This document shows positions 1 to 8,055 of a DNA stretch of 64,000 nucleotides, one piece after another. The position numbers were made by a program, and so were the translations under genes. Within the stretch, counting starts at the first letter, position 1. Each line of letters begins with the position of its first letter. Source of the DNA: Rhodoplanes sp. Z2-YC6860 (lineage in GTDB: Bacteria > Pseudomonadota > Alphaproteobacteria > Rhizobiales > Xanthobacteraceae); the NCBI RefSeq assembly GCF_001579845.1, contig NZ_CP007440.1, positions 2,874,029 through 2,938,028 on the forward strand, read 5' to 3'. The notes under the pieces are model-generated. The model was given only the letters and a program-made list of their open reading frames with translations, made no database searches and was not told where the DNA came from.

Positions 1-48
1 CACGAAGACGACGATCACACCGAGAACGATCCAGCCGGTCGTGGACAT
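1..48 (-). CDS. LemA-like membrane protein, N-terminal fragment (runs off left edge)
   Basis: The minus strand has ATG at 48-46 preceded by a strong AGGAGA ribosome-binding site about five bases upstream. The frame reads MSTTGWIVLGVIVVFV to the window edge, a short polar start followed by a hydrophobic anchor. This is the usual opening of LemA-family proteins, which are anchored by one N-terminal helix with a helical domain outside the membrane. Only 16 residues are visible, so the family is a guess from the N-terminus; any single-anchor membrane protein would look alike. Confidence 0.5.
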   Translation of the reverse strand, partial: MSTTGWIVLGVIVVFV

Positions 49-227
49 CAGGGTCTCCTGGGACGGGGACGGGGACGGTCAGAGGTTGAAACAGCGCCAA
101 AGGGCGGTACGACCGGTTGGTCGCGACTACCAAGAGGTAGGTTCGCGGTTCCAGCGAAAAAAGTCCAAGGAAACCAAGACCAGACCAAAGACGGGTCGGG
201 GGTCTGAGCCGGAGACGGCTTCGTCCC

Positions 228-262
228 AAAAAAAGACCCCAGGCCCGGGGAGGCCTGGGGTC
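228..262 (-). terminator. Rho-independent terminator, leftward
   Basis: A perfect 11-bp stem (GACCCCAGGCC at 235-245 pairing with 252-262, 6-base loop) is followed on the minus strand by seven T residues (A228-A234 on the plus strand). It would stop leftward transcription before the lemA-like gene, although no gene is seen between it and the smc-proximal hairpin. Confidence 0.7.
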
Positions 263-436
263 GATTGCCGGACGGCTGTCGGGGGGAGGGGGGCGCCGCC
301 CAGCGTTTACGGACAGACAACGCGGGCCTCCTGAGGCCGTTCCGCCGCTTGCCACAAAATTTGGAAAAAAAGTTTTCCACAGGGGCACCAGGGCCACAGA
401 AGTTCCAGCGTCATCTTTCCGTCATGCCAGCAACGA

Positions 437-460
437 AAAGGCGGCCTTTCGGCCGCCTTT
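437..460. terminator. Symmetric terminator hairpin downstream of smc
   Basis: Perfect 10-bp inverted repeat: AAAGGCGGCC at 437-446 pairs with 451-460 around a TTTC loop. It lies about 55 bases beyond the smc stop. The A/T ends of the arms give a short U tract in either direction, so it probably works both ways. Confidence 0.7.
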
Positions 461-513
461 GTGGAGATTGTTTCGCAAACTGAGCCGCTTAGCGGCGTCC
501 CGCTCTGGCTCAA

Positions 514-3500
514 TCAGGCTGCCGAATCCCGGATCCGGACGGCTGCCTCGAGATCGACTGAAACCAATTGTGATACCCCGCGCTCCGCCATGGTCACGCC
601 GAACAGGCGGTTCATCCGGGCCATGGTGATCGGGTTGTGGGTGATGATCACGAAACGGGTGTCGGTTGAGCGGCCCATCTCGTCGAGCAGGTCGCAGAAG
701 CGTTCCACGTTGTGATCGTCCAGCGGCGCGTCGACCTCGTCCAGCACGCAGATCGGCGCCGGATTGGTGAGGAACACCGCGAAGATCAGCGCAAGCGCGG
801 TCAGCGCCTGCTCGCCGCCCGACAGCAGCGACAACGTCGCGGGCTTCTTGCCCGGGGGCTTGGCGAAGATTTCCAAGCCCGCTTCGAGCGGATCGTCAGC
901 CTCGATGAGCTGGAGTTCTGCGGTGCCGCCGCCAAACAGCTCCGTGAACAGCCGCTGGAACTGGGTGTTGACGTTGGCGAAGGATGACAGCAGGCGCTCG
1001 CGAGCCTCCTTGTTGAGGCTGATGATGCCCTGGCGCAGCCGCTTGATCGCCTCGACGAGGTCGTCGCGCTCGGCGGTCAGCGTGTTGTGCTGGGTCTCGA
1101 TCTCGACCAGCTCCTCTTCGGCGCGGAGGTTCACCGCGCCAAGCCGCTCGCGATCGCGGCGCAGCCGCTCGAGGTCCTGCTCGACCACATCCACGTCGGG
1201 CAGTTCCATGTTCGGTTCGATGCCGGCGAGGCCCGCAACGCCATCGGGCTCGACCTCAAGCATCTCTTGGATCTCGTGCGCGACGTCGGTGAGGCGGCGC
1301 TTGGCGCCGTCGACGCGTTCCTCAGCGCGTGCCGCTTCCTCGCGGGCGGCGCCGAGCGCTTCGAGCGCGGCGCGCACGGTGCGGTCGCAGGCGGACAGCG
1401 CGTTTTCGGCTTCGGTGAGGCGATCGGCGGCCTCGCGACGCGCGGCCTCCGCAGTCTCGACCTCGGTGATCAATGCGCGGCGCTTTTCCTCGAACAGGGC
1501 CGGCGCGTCGGCGAGGCCCTCGCGTTCCTGCCTGGCTTCGCCGCTGCGGGTGTCGAGCGTGGCGATCTGCGTATGGGCGCGCTCGCGCCGGTCGTTCCAG
1601 GCCTGCCGGTCGGTGCCGATGGCATTGAGCCGGCGGTCCGCAAGCTCAGCCTCGCGCGCCAGCGCCTGCGCCTCGGCGCGGATCTCGGCGAGCTCGGTGC
1701 GCTTGCCTTCGATCTCGGCTTTGACGGTCGTGAGCTGCGCTTCGAGATCGGCCGACGGCGGCAGTTCGGCGAGGCCGGTCTCGGCAACGTCGGCTGCGGC
1801 CTTGGCTTCGTCGCGGCTGGCGACCAGCCGGGACTGCGCTTCGGTCAGCGCCGAGATGCGTGCGGCGTTGCGGGCGAGCTCCCGTTCGGCCGAGGCGTGC
1901 AATTCGCGGGCGCTGTCGGCCTCGCGCTGAGCGCTGCGCCAGTTGTCGCGCGCTGCGCCTTCGGCGACGCCCGCGGCGGCGAGCTGCGACTGCGCCATCT
2001 CGACGCTCGCGCGCTTCACTTCCACGGTGGCGCGCGCCATGGCGAGCTCGCCGTCGATGTCGGCGAGACGGCTGCGCTGCGCCAGCCGCCGCGCCGCGCC
2101 GGTCGGCGCGTGGGCATCGGCGGCAAAGCCGTCCCAACGCCACAAGTCGCCGTCGCGCGAGACGAGACGCTGGCCGGGCTTGAGCAGTGCTGCGAGCCGC
2201 GCGCCGTCGGCAGCCTCGACCACGCCGATCTGGTTGAGGCGGCGCGCCAGCTCCGGTGGCGCCTCGACGTGCTTGGCGAGCGGCTCGACGCCCTCCGGCA
2301 GCGTCGGATCGGAGGGATCGATCGCAGCGCCTGCCCAGCGCATGGCGTGACTCTGGTCGACCGGCGCGTCGAGATCGTCGCCGAGGGCTGCGCCCAGCGC
2401 GATCTCGTAGCCCTTGTTGACCGTGATGCTGTCGATCACCGGCGGCCACATGCTCTGCGTTTCGACCGCGAGCAGCTTCATCAAGGTCTTGGCTTCGGTG
2501 TCGAGCCGCTGCACCGCGCGCTCGGCCTCGGCCAGCGGTATGCGTGCTGCCTCGAGGTTCTTGCGCGCTTCCTCATGCGCCGCTTCGGCGGCGAGCGCAT
2601 TTTCCTCGCCCTGGCCGACGGCTGCCTGCGCGGCCTCGACCGACTCGGCCAGCGCCGCGACATCGGGGCGGCTTTCGTTCGCGGCCGTCAGCCCGGCCTC
2701 GATGTTGGCGAGCTCGGCGTCCATCCGCGCGATGCGTTCGGCCTGCTCGCGGGCCGTGGTGGTCAGCTGATTGCGTCGCGCCGTCAGGTCGGCGAACTGG
2801 CCGGTCAGCTCACCGAAGGTCTTCTCGGCCTCGGAGACGACGGCATCGGCCTCGGCGACGCGGGTGTCGACGCCGGAACGCCGCTCGGCGCTCTCATGGG
2901 CTTCGCGCCGCAGCGTCTCTTCTTCCTCGGCAAGCTGCGCCAGCGCGGCTTCTGCGTCGGCGACCAGCGCGCGTTCGCGCATGACGTCGGCCTCGAACTG
3001 AGCGAGCCGCCGGTCGAGCTCGGCGAGCCGCTCACGGGCGCGGGTCTCCTCGGCGTCGAGCGCGTCGCGCGCCATGATCAGGCGCTGCAGCGCCGCACCG
3101 GCGCGTGCTTCGGTATCGCGGAGCGGCGGCACGGCTTCAGCCGCGGCCTCGCGCGCATGGCCGGCCTCGGTCTGCGCGATGGTGGCCTCGGCCACCGTGC
3201 GCACGCTGAGATCCTTGGCGCGGTCGGATTCCAAGACCTCGGCATTGGCGCCGAGCCAGCGCAGATAGTAGAGCGTCGCTTCGACCTTGCGGACTTCGGC
3301 CGACAGATTGCGGTAGCGGATCGCCTGACGCGCCTGGCGCTTCAAGCCGTCGATCTGGCCGGAGAGCTGCTTCACCACGTCCTCGACGCGAAGCAGGTTC
3401 GCTTCGGCGGCTTTCAGCCGGAGCTCCGCTTCGTGGCGGCGGGCATGCAGACCCGAGATGCCGGCGGCTTCTTCCAGCACGCGGCGGCGCTGCTCGGGCT

Positions 3501-3966
3501 TGGCCTGGATGATCTCGCCGATGCGGCCCTGGTGCACGAGGGCGGGCGAGCGCGAGCCGGTGGACGCGTCGGCAAACAGCGTCATCACGTCGCGAGCGCG
3601 AACCTCGCGGCCATTGATGCGATAGAGCGAGCCTTTCTCGCGCTCGATCCGGCGCGAGATGTCGAGCGTGTCGTGTTCGTTGAACTGCGCCGGCGCTTCG
3701 TGCTTGTCGTTATCCATCTGGATCGCGACTTCGGCGGTGTTGCGCGGCGGCCGGTTGTTGTTGCCGGCGAAGATGACGTCGTCCATTTCGGCGGCGCGCA
3801 TCGACTTGTGCGACGTCTCGCCCATCACCCAGCGCAGCGCTTCGACCAGGTTCGACTTGCCGCAGCCGTTCGGACCGACCACGCCGGTGAGGCCCGGCTC
3901 GATCAGGAAGTCGGTTGGCTCGACGAAAGACTTGAAGCCAATCAGGCGCAGTCGCGTCAGTTTCAT
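514..3966 (-). CDS. smc: Chromosome segregation protein SMC
   Basis: About 1150 residues, the normal length of bacterial SMC, the ATPase of the condensin-like complex that compacts and separates sister chromosomes. Residues 1-170 form the N-terminal head with Walker A GPNGCGKSN near 31-39. Long Ala/Glu/Arg-rich coiled coils flank a central hinge around 490-630. The C-terminal head has the signature LSGGEQALTALAL and Walker B ICVLDEVDAPLDD. I start at ATG 3966 (MKLTRLRLIGFKSF), where SMC proteins normally begin; the frame stays open 31 codons further upstream, but that translation is low complexity. No scpA or scpB is adjacent. It is followed by a hairpin terminator. Confidence 0.96.
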   Translation of the reverse strand: MKLTRLRLIGFKSFVEPTDFLIEPGLTGVVGPNGCGKSNLVEALRWVMGETSHKSMRAAEMDDVIFAGNNNRPPRNTAEVAIQMDNDKHEAPAQFNEHDTLDISRRIEREKGSLYRINGREVRARDVMTLFADASTGSRSPALVHQGRIGEIIQAKPEQRRRVLEEAAGISGLHARRHEAELRLKAAEANLLRVEDVVKQLSGQIDGLKRQARQAIRYRNLSAEVRKVEATLYYLRWLGANAEVLESDRAKDLSVRTVAEATIAQTEAGHAREAAAEAVPPLRDTEARAGAALQRLIMARDALDAEETRARERLAELDRRLAQFEADVMRERALVADAEAALAQLAEEEETLRREAHESAERRSGVDTRVAEADAVVSEAEKTFGELTGQFADLTARRNQLTTTAREQAERIARMDAELANIEAGLTAANESRPDVAALAESVEAAQAAVGQGEENALAAEAAHEEARKNLEAARIPLAEAERAVQRLDTEAKTLMKLLAVETQSMWPPVIDSITVNKGYEIALGAALGDDLDAPVDQSHAMRWAGAAIDPSDPTLPEGVEPLAKHVEAPPELARRLNQIGVVEAADGARLAALLKPGQRLVSRDGDLWRWDGFAADAHAPTGAARRLAQRSRLADIDGELAMARATVEVKRASVEMAQSQLAAAGVAEGAARDNWRSAQREADSARELHASAERELARNAARISALTEAQSRLVASRDEAKAAADVAETGLAELPPSADLEAQLTTVKAEIEGKRTELAEIRAEAQALAREAELADRRLNAIGTDRQAWNDRRERAHTQIATLDTRSGEARQEREGLADAPALFEEKRRALITEVETAEAARREAADRLTEAENALSACDRTVRAALEALGAAREEAARAEERVDGAKRRLTDVAHEIQEMLEVEPDGVAGLAGIEPNMELPDVDVVEQDLERLRRDRERLGAVNLRAEEELVEIETQHNTLTAERDDLVEAIKRLRQGIISLNKEARERLLSSFANVNTQFQRLFTELFGGGTAELQLIEADDPLEAGLEIFAKPPGKKPATLSLLSGGEQALTALALIFAVFLTNPAPICVLDEVDAPLDDHNVERFCDLLDEMGRSTDTRFVIITHNPITMARMNRLFGVTMAERGVSQLVSVDLEAAVRIRDSAA

Positions 3967-4348
3967 TTCAATGCGCTTCCCAAGATTGCCCCGTCTCGGG
4001 GCCGCCCCCGCTGCGGGCCGAATGACCCTCGCTCCGGTGCGTTCAACGTCCGCGCCCAAGTTCGACCAGTCGGGACCAGCAGCCGGACAGATCGGGCGAC
4101 AGACTGAGCAAAAGAGCGATACCGCATTGGCGCGGAGAATGAATAGGCGAGCCTTTCATCGCAAACGGAAAGGCCGACTTATCCCCCACCTCCATCACTC
4201 AAGAGGCGGAAAAAACCTGTGAGAATCAATCAAATACGGCCAAATGACGACACGCCGCCGTTGACCGGCAAAAAGCCGGTCGCGGCATCGGCGAAATCGC
4301 TGGAGAACGCCAGTTTTGGTCAGTCAGGAGCCAGAATCGATTCGCGGC
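3967..4348. other. 382-base gap between the dsbA-like gene and smc
   Basis: No gene is supported. The gap holds a short hairpin (GACCGGC, AAAAA loop, GCCGGTC, 4263-4281) that could weakly terminate leftward transcripts from the dsbA-like gene, and three GANTC sites, one at 4223-4227 and two abutting at 4334-4343. The smc promoter should be here, but I cannot pick out convincing -35/-10 boxes. Confidence 0.4.
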
Positions 4349-5005
4349 TCAGGATGCCTTGAGCAGCGGGTCGATGACCTTGGCGAGCTCCTCGATGGTC
4401 GCTGCGCCCTTTTGCATCTGGCCGTTGATGAAGATCGTCGGCGTCGAATTGACCTTGAACTTGTCCGTGGCGCGCTTCTGCTCTTCCTGCATGGCGTCGA
4501 GCATCTTCTGGTCCGACAGGCAGGCGTTGAAGCTCTGCTCGGTGAAGCCGGCCTGCTTGGCGATAGCCATCAGCGGCGGGATCGGCTTCTCGACCGCCCA
4601 GGTCCGCTGCATCTGGAACAGCGTCTCGATCAGCGGGAAGAATTTGTCCTTGTCGGCGCAGCGCGCCAGCATCGAAGCGCCGGCGGCCAGCGGATCGAGC
4701 GGGAATTCGCGGAAGATGAACCGAACCTTGCCGGTGTCGATGTAGCGCTTCTTCAGTTCCGGATAGGTGGTCTCGTGGAAATGCGCGCAGTGCGGGCAAG
4801 TCATCGAGGCGTATTCGACGATGGTGACCGGGGCGTCATCCTTGCCGAGCGAGCGGTCGCCGAGCGGGGGAGGGACCAGCAGCTCCAAGGGGGGCACGCT
4901 CTGGGCCGCAGCGGGGCTCGCGTCGATCAGGGCTTCGACGCCTCCCAGCGCCGCGATCATCGCAAACGAGCTGGCGCCGATCAGCAGGGTCCGACGGGTG
5001 ATCAC
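4349..5005 (-). CDS. DsbA-family thiol:disulfide oxidoreductase, exported
   Basis: Thioredoxin-fold protein of about 218 residues. The active-site motif CPHC (about residues 70-73, context MTCPHCAHFHE) is that of DsbA/DsbG-like disulfide oxidoreductases, and the later STPTIFING segment carries the cis-proline loop. The N-terminus (ITRRTLLIGAS, then a hydrophobic stretch ending in PAAAQS) is a signal peptide with a twin-arginine-like pair, so it probably acts in the periplasm. I choose GTG at 5005 because GGAG lies seven bases upstream; an in-frame ATG at 5059 would add an unlikely cysteine-containing leader. It lies between dciA and smc, a neighbourhood common in Rhizobiales. Confidence 0.88.
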   Translation of the reverse strand: MITRRTLLIGASSFAMIAALGGVEALIDASPAAAQSVPPLELLVPPPLGDRSLGKDDAPVTIVEYASMTCPHCAHFHETTYPELKKRYIDTGKVRFIFREFPLDPLAAGASMLARCADKDKFFPLIETLFQMQRTWAVEKPIPPLMAIAKQAGFTEQSFNACLSDQKMLDAMQEEQKRATDKFKVNSTPTIFINGQMQKGAATIEELAKVIDPLLKAS

Positions 5006-5102
5006 CTTAAAACTCCATGGCGTTGAATAAGCAGCCACAATGGCGGCGCAATGTGGCATTGGCAGGCCGCTTCGCCAAGGCCGTCAGGTCACGTTCCGTT
5101 GA

Positions 5103-5576
5103 TCATCCCTTCTTCACGGCGGCCCCAAGCCGGGCCAGCGCCATGCGAAGTTCGTCGTCCGTGATATCGGACAACGTCGCGGCGACCTTGGCGGTTTCAA
5201 CGGGGTCGATCTTCGGCGGAGTGGGGCGGGGCTTGGGCTTCGAGAGCGGCGCCTGGCGCAGCGCGATCCGCCCGACCGCCTGCCAGCCGAAGAAGCGGTT
5301 GACCCGCTCCAGGATGACATGTGTCTGATGCTGGATCTCGAGCGCCGCCGGCCCCTCGGCCCGCAACACGAGCGTGGCGGGCTCGGGGTGCTCGCCCTCC
5401 GGCGTGCGCGGCCATTGCAGCTTCACGGGTTCGGCAAAGGCCGCGATCTCCGCGCCCGCGATGTCCTTCCAGCGGGTCACCAGTTCGGTCGAGGCGAAGC
5501 CTTGCTTCTTGAAGGCGTCCGCCATGAACTCAGCGGTGAGTTCAGCGAGCTTCCGGGTCGGTCGGGGCTTGTTCAT
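5103..5576 (-). CDS. dciA: DUF721 / DciA-like protein
   Basis: 157 residues. The DUF721 core is visible (ADAFKKQGFASTELVTRWKD, then VLRAEGPAALEIQHQ, then VNRFFGWQAVGRI). DciA-type proteins help load the replicative helicase DnaB in bacteria without DnaC, which is the family role; nothing here shows it directly. A Pro/Lys-rich linker (about 110-125) separates the core from a short helical tail (DITDDELRMALARLGAAV). It is divergent from mutY across 29 bases and upstream of the dsbA-like gene on the same strand. Confidence 0.85.
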   Translation of the reverse strand: MNKPRPTRKLAELTAEFMADAFKKQGFASTELVTRWKDIAGAEIAAFAEPVKLQWPRTPEGEHPEPATLVLRAEGPAALEIQHQTHVILERVNRFFGWQAVGRIALRQAPLSKPKPRPTPPKIDPVETAKVAATLSDITDDELRMALARLGAAVKKG

Positions 5577-5605
5577 GGCACAGGGCTCTGCCAGATCGGA
5601 CCATC

Positions 5606-6721
5606 ATGAAAGTATCAGGGGCCGCGGTCCGGAAAAAGCCGAAGCCTGCTCAGGCGGGGGTGCCTGATCCGCAGGCGCTGCTCGACTGGTACGACCGGCA
5701 CCGCCGGCATCTGCCGTGGCGCTCGCCGCCGGGCCGACAGGCCGATCCTTATCATGTCTGGCTGTCGGAGATCATGCTGCAGCAGACCACCGTGAGGGCG
5801 GTCGGTCCTTATTATGTGAAGTTCCTCGGGCTATGGCCGACTGTCGCGGCGCTCGCCGCGGCCCCGCTCGATGACGTGCTGAAGGCCTGGGCCGGGCTCG
5901 GCTATTACGCGAGAGCGCGCAATCTGCATGCCTGTGCCGCGGCGGTGGCGAGGGAGCATGGCGGGCGTTTTCCCGACACCGAGGAGGGACTCCGCGCGCT
6001 GCCCGGCATTGGCGGTTACACATCGGCTGCGATCGCCGCGATTGCCTTCGATCGCCGCGCCGTCGCGATCGACGGCAACATCGAGCGCGTCGTCGCGCGG
6101 CTTTTCGCCATCGAGACCGAGCTGCCTGCAGCGAAGGTCGAAATCCGCGCCCATGCCGACGCGCTGCTGCCGTCGAAGCGGTTCGGCGATTTCACGCAGG
6201 GGCTGATGGATCTTGGCGCCACGATCTGTACGCCGAAGAAACCCGCCTGCGGCATCTGTCCTTGGATGGACGCCTGCGTGGCGCGGGGGCGCGACGACGT
6301 CGAGAGCTTGCCGCGCAAGGCGCCGAAGGTCGAGGGCAAGCTTCGCCGTGGCGCCTCGTTCGTGGCCACGCGCGTGGATGGCTTTGTGCTGGTGCGGACG
6401 CGGCCGTCGAAGGGTTTGCTCGGCGGCATGACCGAAGTGCCGTCGACGGCGTGGACCCATGACTTCGACGAGGACGATGCGCTGACGCATGCGCCGCTGA
6501 AGGCCAAGTGGCGCAAGCTGCCCGGCGTGGTCGAACACGGCTTTACGCACTTTCCGTTGCAGCAGTCGGTCTACGTCGCGGAGCTGCCGGCTAAGACCAA
6601 AGCGCCGGACGGCATGCGCTGGGTCGCCGCAACCGAGCTTCACGGCGAGGCGTTGCCGAACGTGTTTCGCAAGGTCGTCGTCCACGCAGGGCTTCTGGCG
6701 CGCCCGCCGGGCAAACGGTGA
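5606..6721 (+). CDS. mutY: A/G-specific adenine DNA glycosylase MutY
   Basis: 371 residues; removes adenine mispaired with 8-oxoguanine or guanine in base excision repair. The catalytic glutamate lies in SEIMLQQT (E55), the helix-hairpin-helix is LPGIGGYTS (132-140), and the catalytic aspartate is in AIDGNIERV (D156). The 4Fe-4S cluster cysteines C208, C215, C218 and C224 follow the C-x6-C-x2-C-x5-C pattern. The C-terminal part (about 240-371) is the NUDIX-like domain that recognises 8-oxoG, with GLLGGMTEVPS. A 20-residue basic N-terminal extension precedes the glycosylase. The YjbR-type gene follows after six bases. Confidence 0.95.
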   Translation: MKVSGAAVRKKPKPAQAGVPDPQALLDWYDRHRRHLPWRSPPGRQADPYHVWLSEIMLQQTTVRAVGPYYVKFLGLWPTVAALAAAPLDDVLKAWAGLGYYARARNLHACAAAVAREHGGRFPDTEEGLRALPGIGGYTSAAIAAIAFDRRAVAIDGNIERVVARLFAIETELPAAKVEIRAHADALLPSKRFGDFTQGLMDLGATICTPKKPACGICPWMDACVARGRDDVESLPRKAPKVEGKLRRGASFVATRVDGFVLVRTRPSKGLLGGMTEVPSTAWTHDFDEDDALTHAPLKAKWRKLPGVVEHGFTHFPLQQSVYVAELPAKTKAPDGMRWVAATELHGEALPNVFRKVVVHAGLLARPPGKR

Positions 6722-6727
6722 GGATGC

Positions 6728-7063
6728 ATGGCCACGGACAAGGATCTGCGGCGGCTCGCACTCGACCTCGAAGGCACGACGGAAGCGCCGCATTTCGACC
6801 GGACGGCGTTCAAGGTCGCGCGCATCTATGTGACGCTCGCTCCGGACCGCAAGACGGCAAACTTCATGTTCACGCCAGAGGAGCAGGAGTTTAAATGCAT
6901 GCTGGCGCCGGAGGCCTTTGCTCCAGTACCCAACGCATGGGGCAAGCGCGGTGCGACCACCGCGATCCTTGCCAAGCTGAAAGTTGCGGAGCTCAAAAGC
7001 GCGCTGGAGACGGCATATCAGCACGCGTTGCCGAAGAAGCCGAAACGACGTCAAAAATCATAA
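6728..7063 (+). CDS. MmcQ/YjbR-family protein
   Basis: 111 residues with the compact YjbR fold pattern: LALDLEGTTEAPHFDRTAFKV at the start, a central strand pair (YVTLAPD, ANFMFTP), NAWGKRGATTAIL, and a C-terminal helix. YjbR relatives have a double-wing DNA-binding-like fold, but their biochemical role is not established. The basic tail KKPKRRQKS is consistent with nucleic-acid contact. It starts six bases after mutY and is probably co-transcribed. Confidence 0.8.
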   Translation: MATDKDLRRLALDLEGTTEAPHFDRTAFKVARIYVTLAPDRKTANFMFTPEEQEFKCMLAPEAFAPVPNAWGKRGATTAILAKLKVAELKSALETAYQHALPKKPKRRQKS

Positions 7064-7085
7064 AGCGCGACTCAGGAGCAGTGGA

Positions 7086-8045
7086 ATGGGCATCGGCAGG
7101 TTTTTCACGGCGCTGCTTGTTTGCGCCGTCGTGGCGTCGTCTCAAGCGCAGGCGCAATCGTCGCGCACCATCAAGATCATCGTGCCGTCGACGGCGGGCG
7201 GTGGCGCGGACGTGCTGGCGCGCATGCTCGCCGACCAGATCGGCAAGGCGCAGAGCCAGACCATGGTGGTCGAGAACCGGCCTGGCGCCGGCAACACCAT
7301 CGGCACCGAGGCCGTGGCGCGCGCGGCGGCGGACGGCAACACGCTTTTGATCACCACGCCGGAGTTCGTCATCAATCCGCATCTGCGCAAGCTCAACTAC
7401 GATCCGCTGACGAGCTTTGCGCCGATCTGCTACCTCGCGCGCTCGCCACAACTCATCCTGGTCAATCCGGCGACGCCTTATAACACGCTGGCCGATCTGC
7501 TGGACGACGCGCGGCGGAAGCCCGGCGAGTTGACGGTCGCGAGCGCGGGGCCTGCTTCCAGTCCTCATGTCGGCATCGAGCGGATCAAGCACGATGCGAA
7601 GGTCGATTTCACCTTCGTGCCGTTTCAAGGCTCGGGGCCGGCGCTGAATGCGCTGCTCGGCCAGCACGTCACTGCAGCGATGGCGAGCTATCCTAACGTG
7701 ACCGGGCAAGTCCGCGGCGGCCAGCTTCGCGCGATCGCCGTTGCGTCGCTCTCGCGCGTCGATGACCTGCCCAATGTGCCGACCGTGCAGGAAGCGGGCT
7801 TCAAGGATTTCGATCTCGATATCTGGTTCGGCGTGGTGGCGCCGGCCGGCACGCCGCCCGATACGCTCGCGCAGCTTACCTCCTGGTTCAAGGCCGCGCT
7901 GCAGGACCCGGAGATTCTCGCGAAGCTCAAGGCGCAGGGGCTGTTTCCCGTCGGCGCCTGCGGCGACGACTATGCGGCCTTCACGCGCAAGCAGTTCGAC
8001 GACTACGGCCGCGGGATTCGAGAAGCAAACATCAAGCCGAACTGA
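7086..8045 (+). CDS. TctC/Bug-family periplasmic solute-binding protein
   Basis: 319 residues. A cleavable signal peptide (MGIGRFFTALLVCAVVASSQAQAQ) is followed by the TctC core: IKIIVPSTAGGGADVLARMLAD, VVENRPGAGNTIGTEAVA, FVPFQGSGPALNALLGQHV and the VVAPAGTPP signature. These proteins capture carboxylates or other small acids for tripartite tricarboxylate transporters. No tctA or tctB is nearby, so it is an orphan receptor of unknown ligand. AGGAG lies seven bases before ATG 7086. It ends ten bases from the convergent fusion-protein gene. Confidence 0.9.
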   Translation: MGIGRFFTALLVCAVVASSQAQAQSSRTIKIIVPSTAGGGADVLARMLADQIGKAQSQTMVVENRPGAGNTIGTEAVARAAADGNTLLITTPEFVINPHLRKLNYDPLTSFAPICYLARSPQLILVNPATPYNTLADLLDDARRKPGELTVASAGPASSPHVGIERIKHDAKVDFTFVPFQGSGPALNALLGQHVTAAMASYPNVTGQVRGGQLRAIAVASLSRVDDLPNVPTVQEAGFKDFDLDIWFGVVAPAGTPPDTLAQLTSWFKAALQDPEILAKLKAQGLFPVGACGDDYAAFTRKQFDDYGRGIREANIKPN

Positions 8046-8055
8046 GCGGTGAAGA

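Larger units (their letters stand above)
49..513. other. 465-base intergenic region with two terminator hairpins
   Basis: Between the lemA-like start and the smc stop there is no convincing gene; the open frames here have low-complexity, Arg/Pro-rich translations. The stretch holds two hairpins (annotated separately), a G-rich run near 281-293, and one sequence at 373-381 (TTTTCCACA) that fits a relaxed DnaA box. The 48-228 part should contain the promoter of the leftward gene. Confidence 0.5.

Noticed and set aside
373-381. DnaA-box-like TTTTCCACA
   Set aside because: A single relaxed match without a cluster, an AT-rich region or dnaA/dnaN/gidA neighbours; no basis for an origin.
1087-4107. 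Very long open frame on the plus strand opposite smc
   Set aside because: High GC leaves few stops in the antisense frames; the translation lacks any domain and smc is unmistakable on the other strand.
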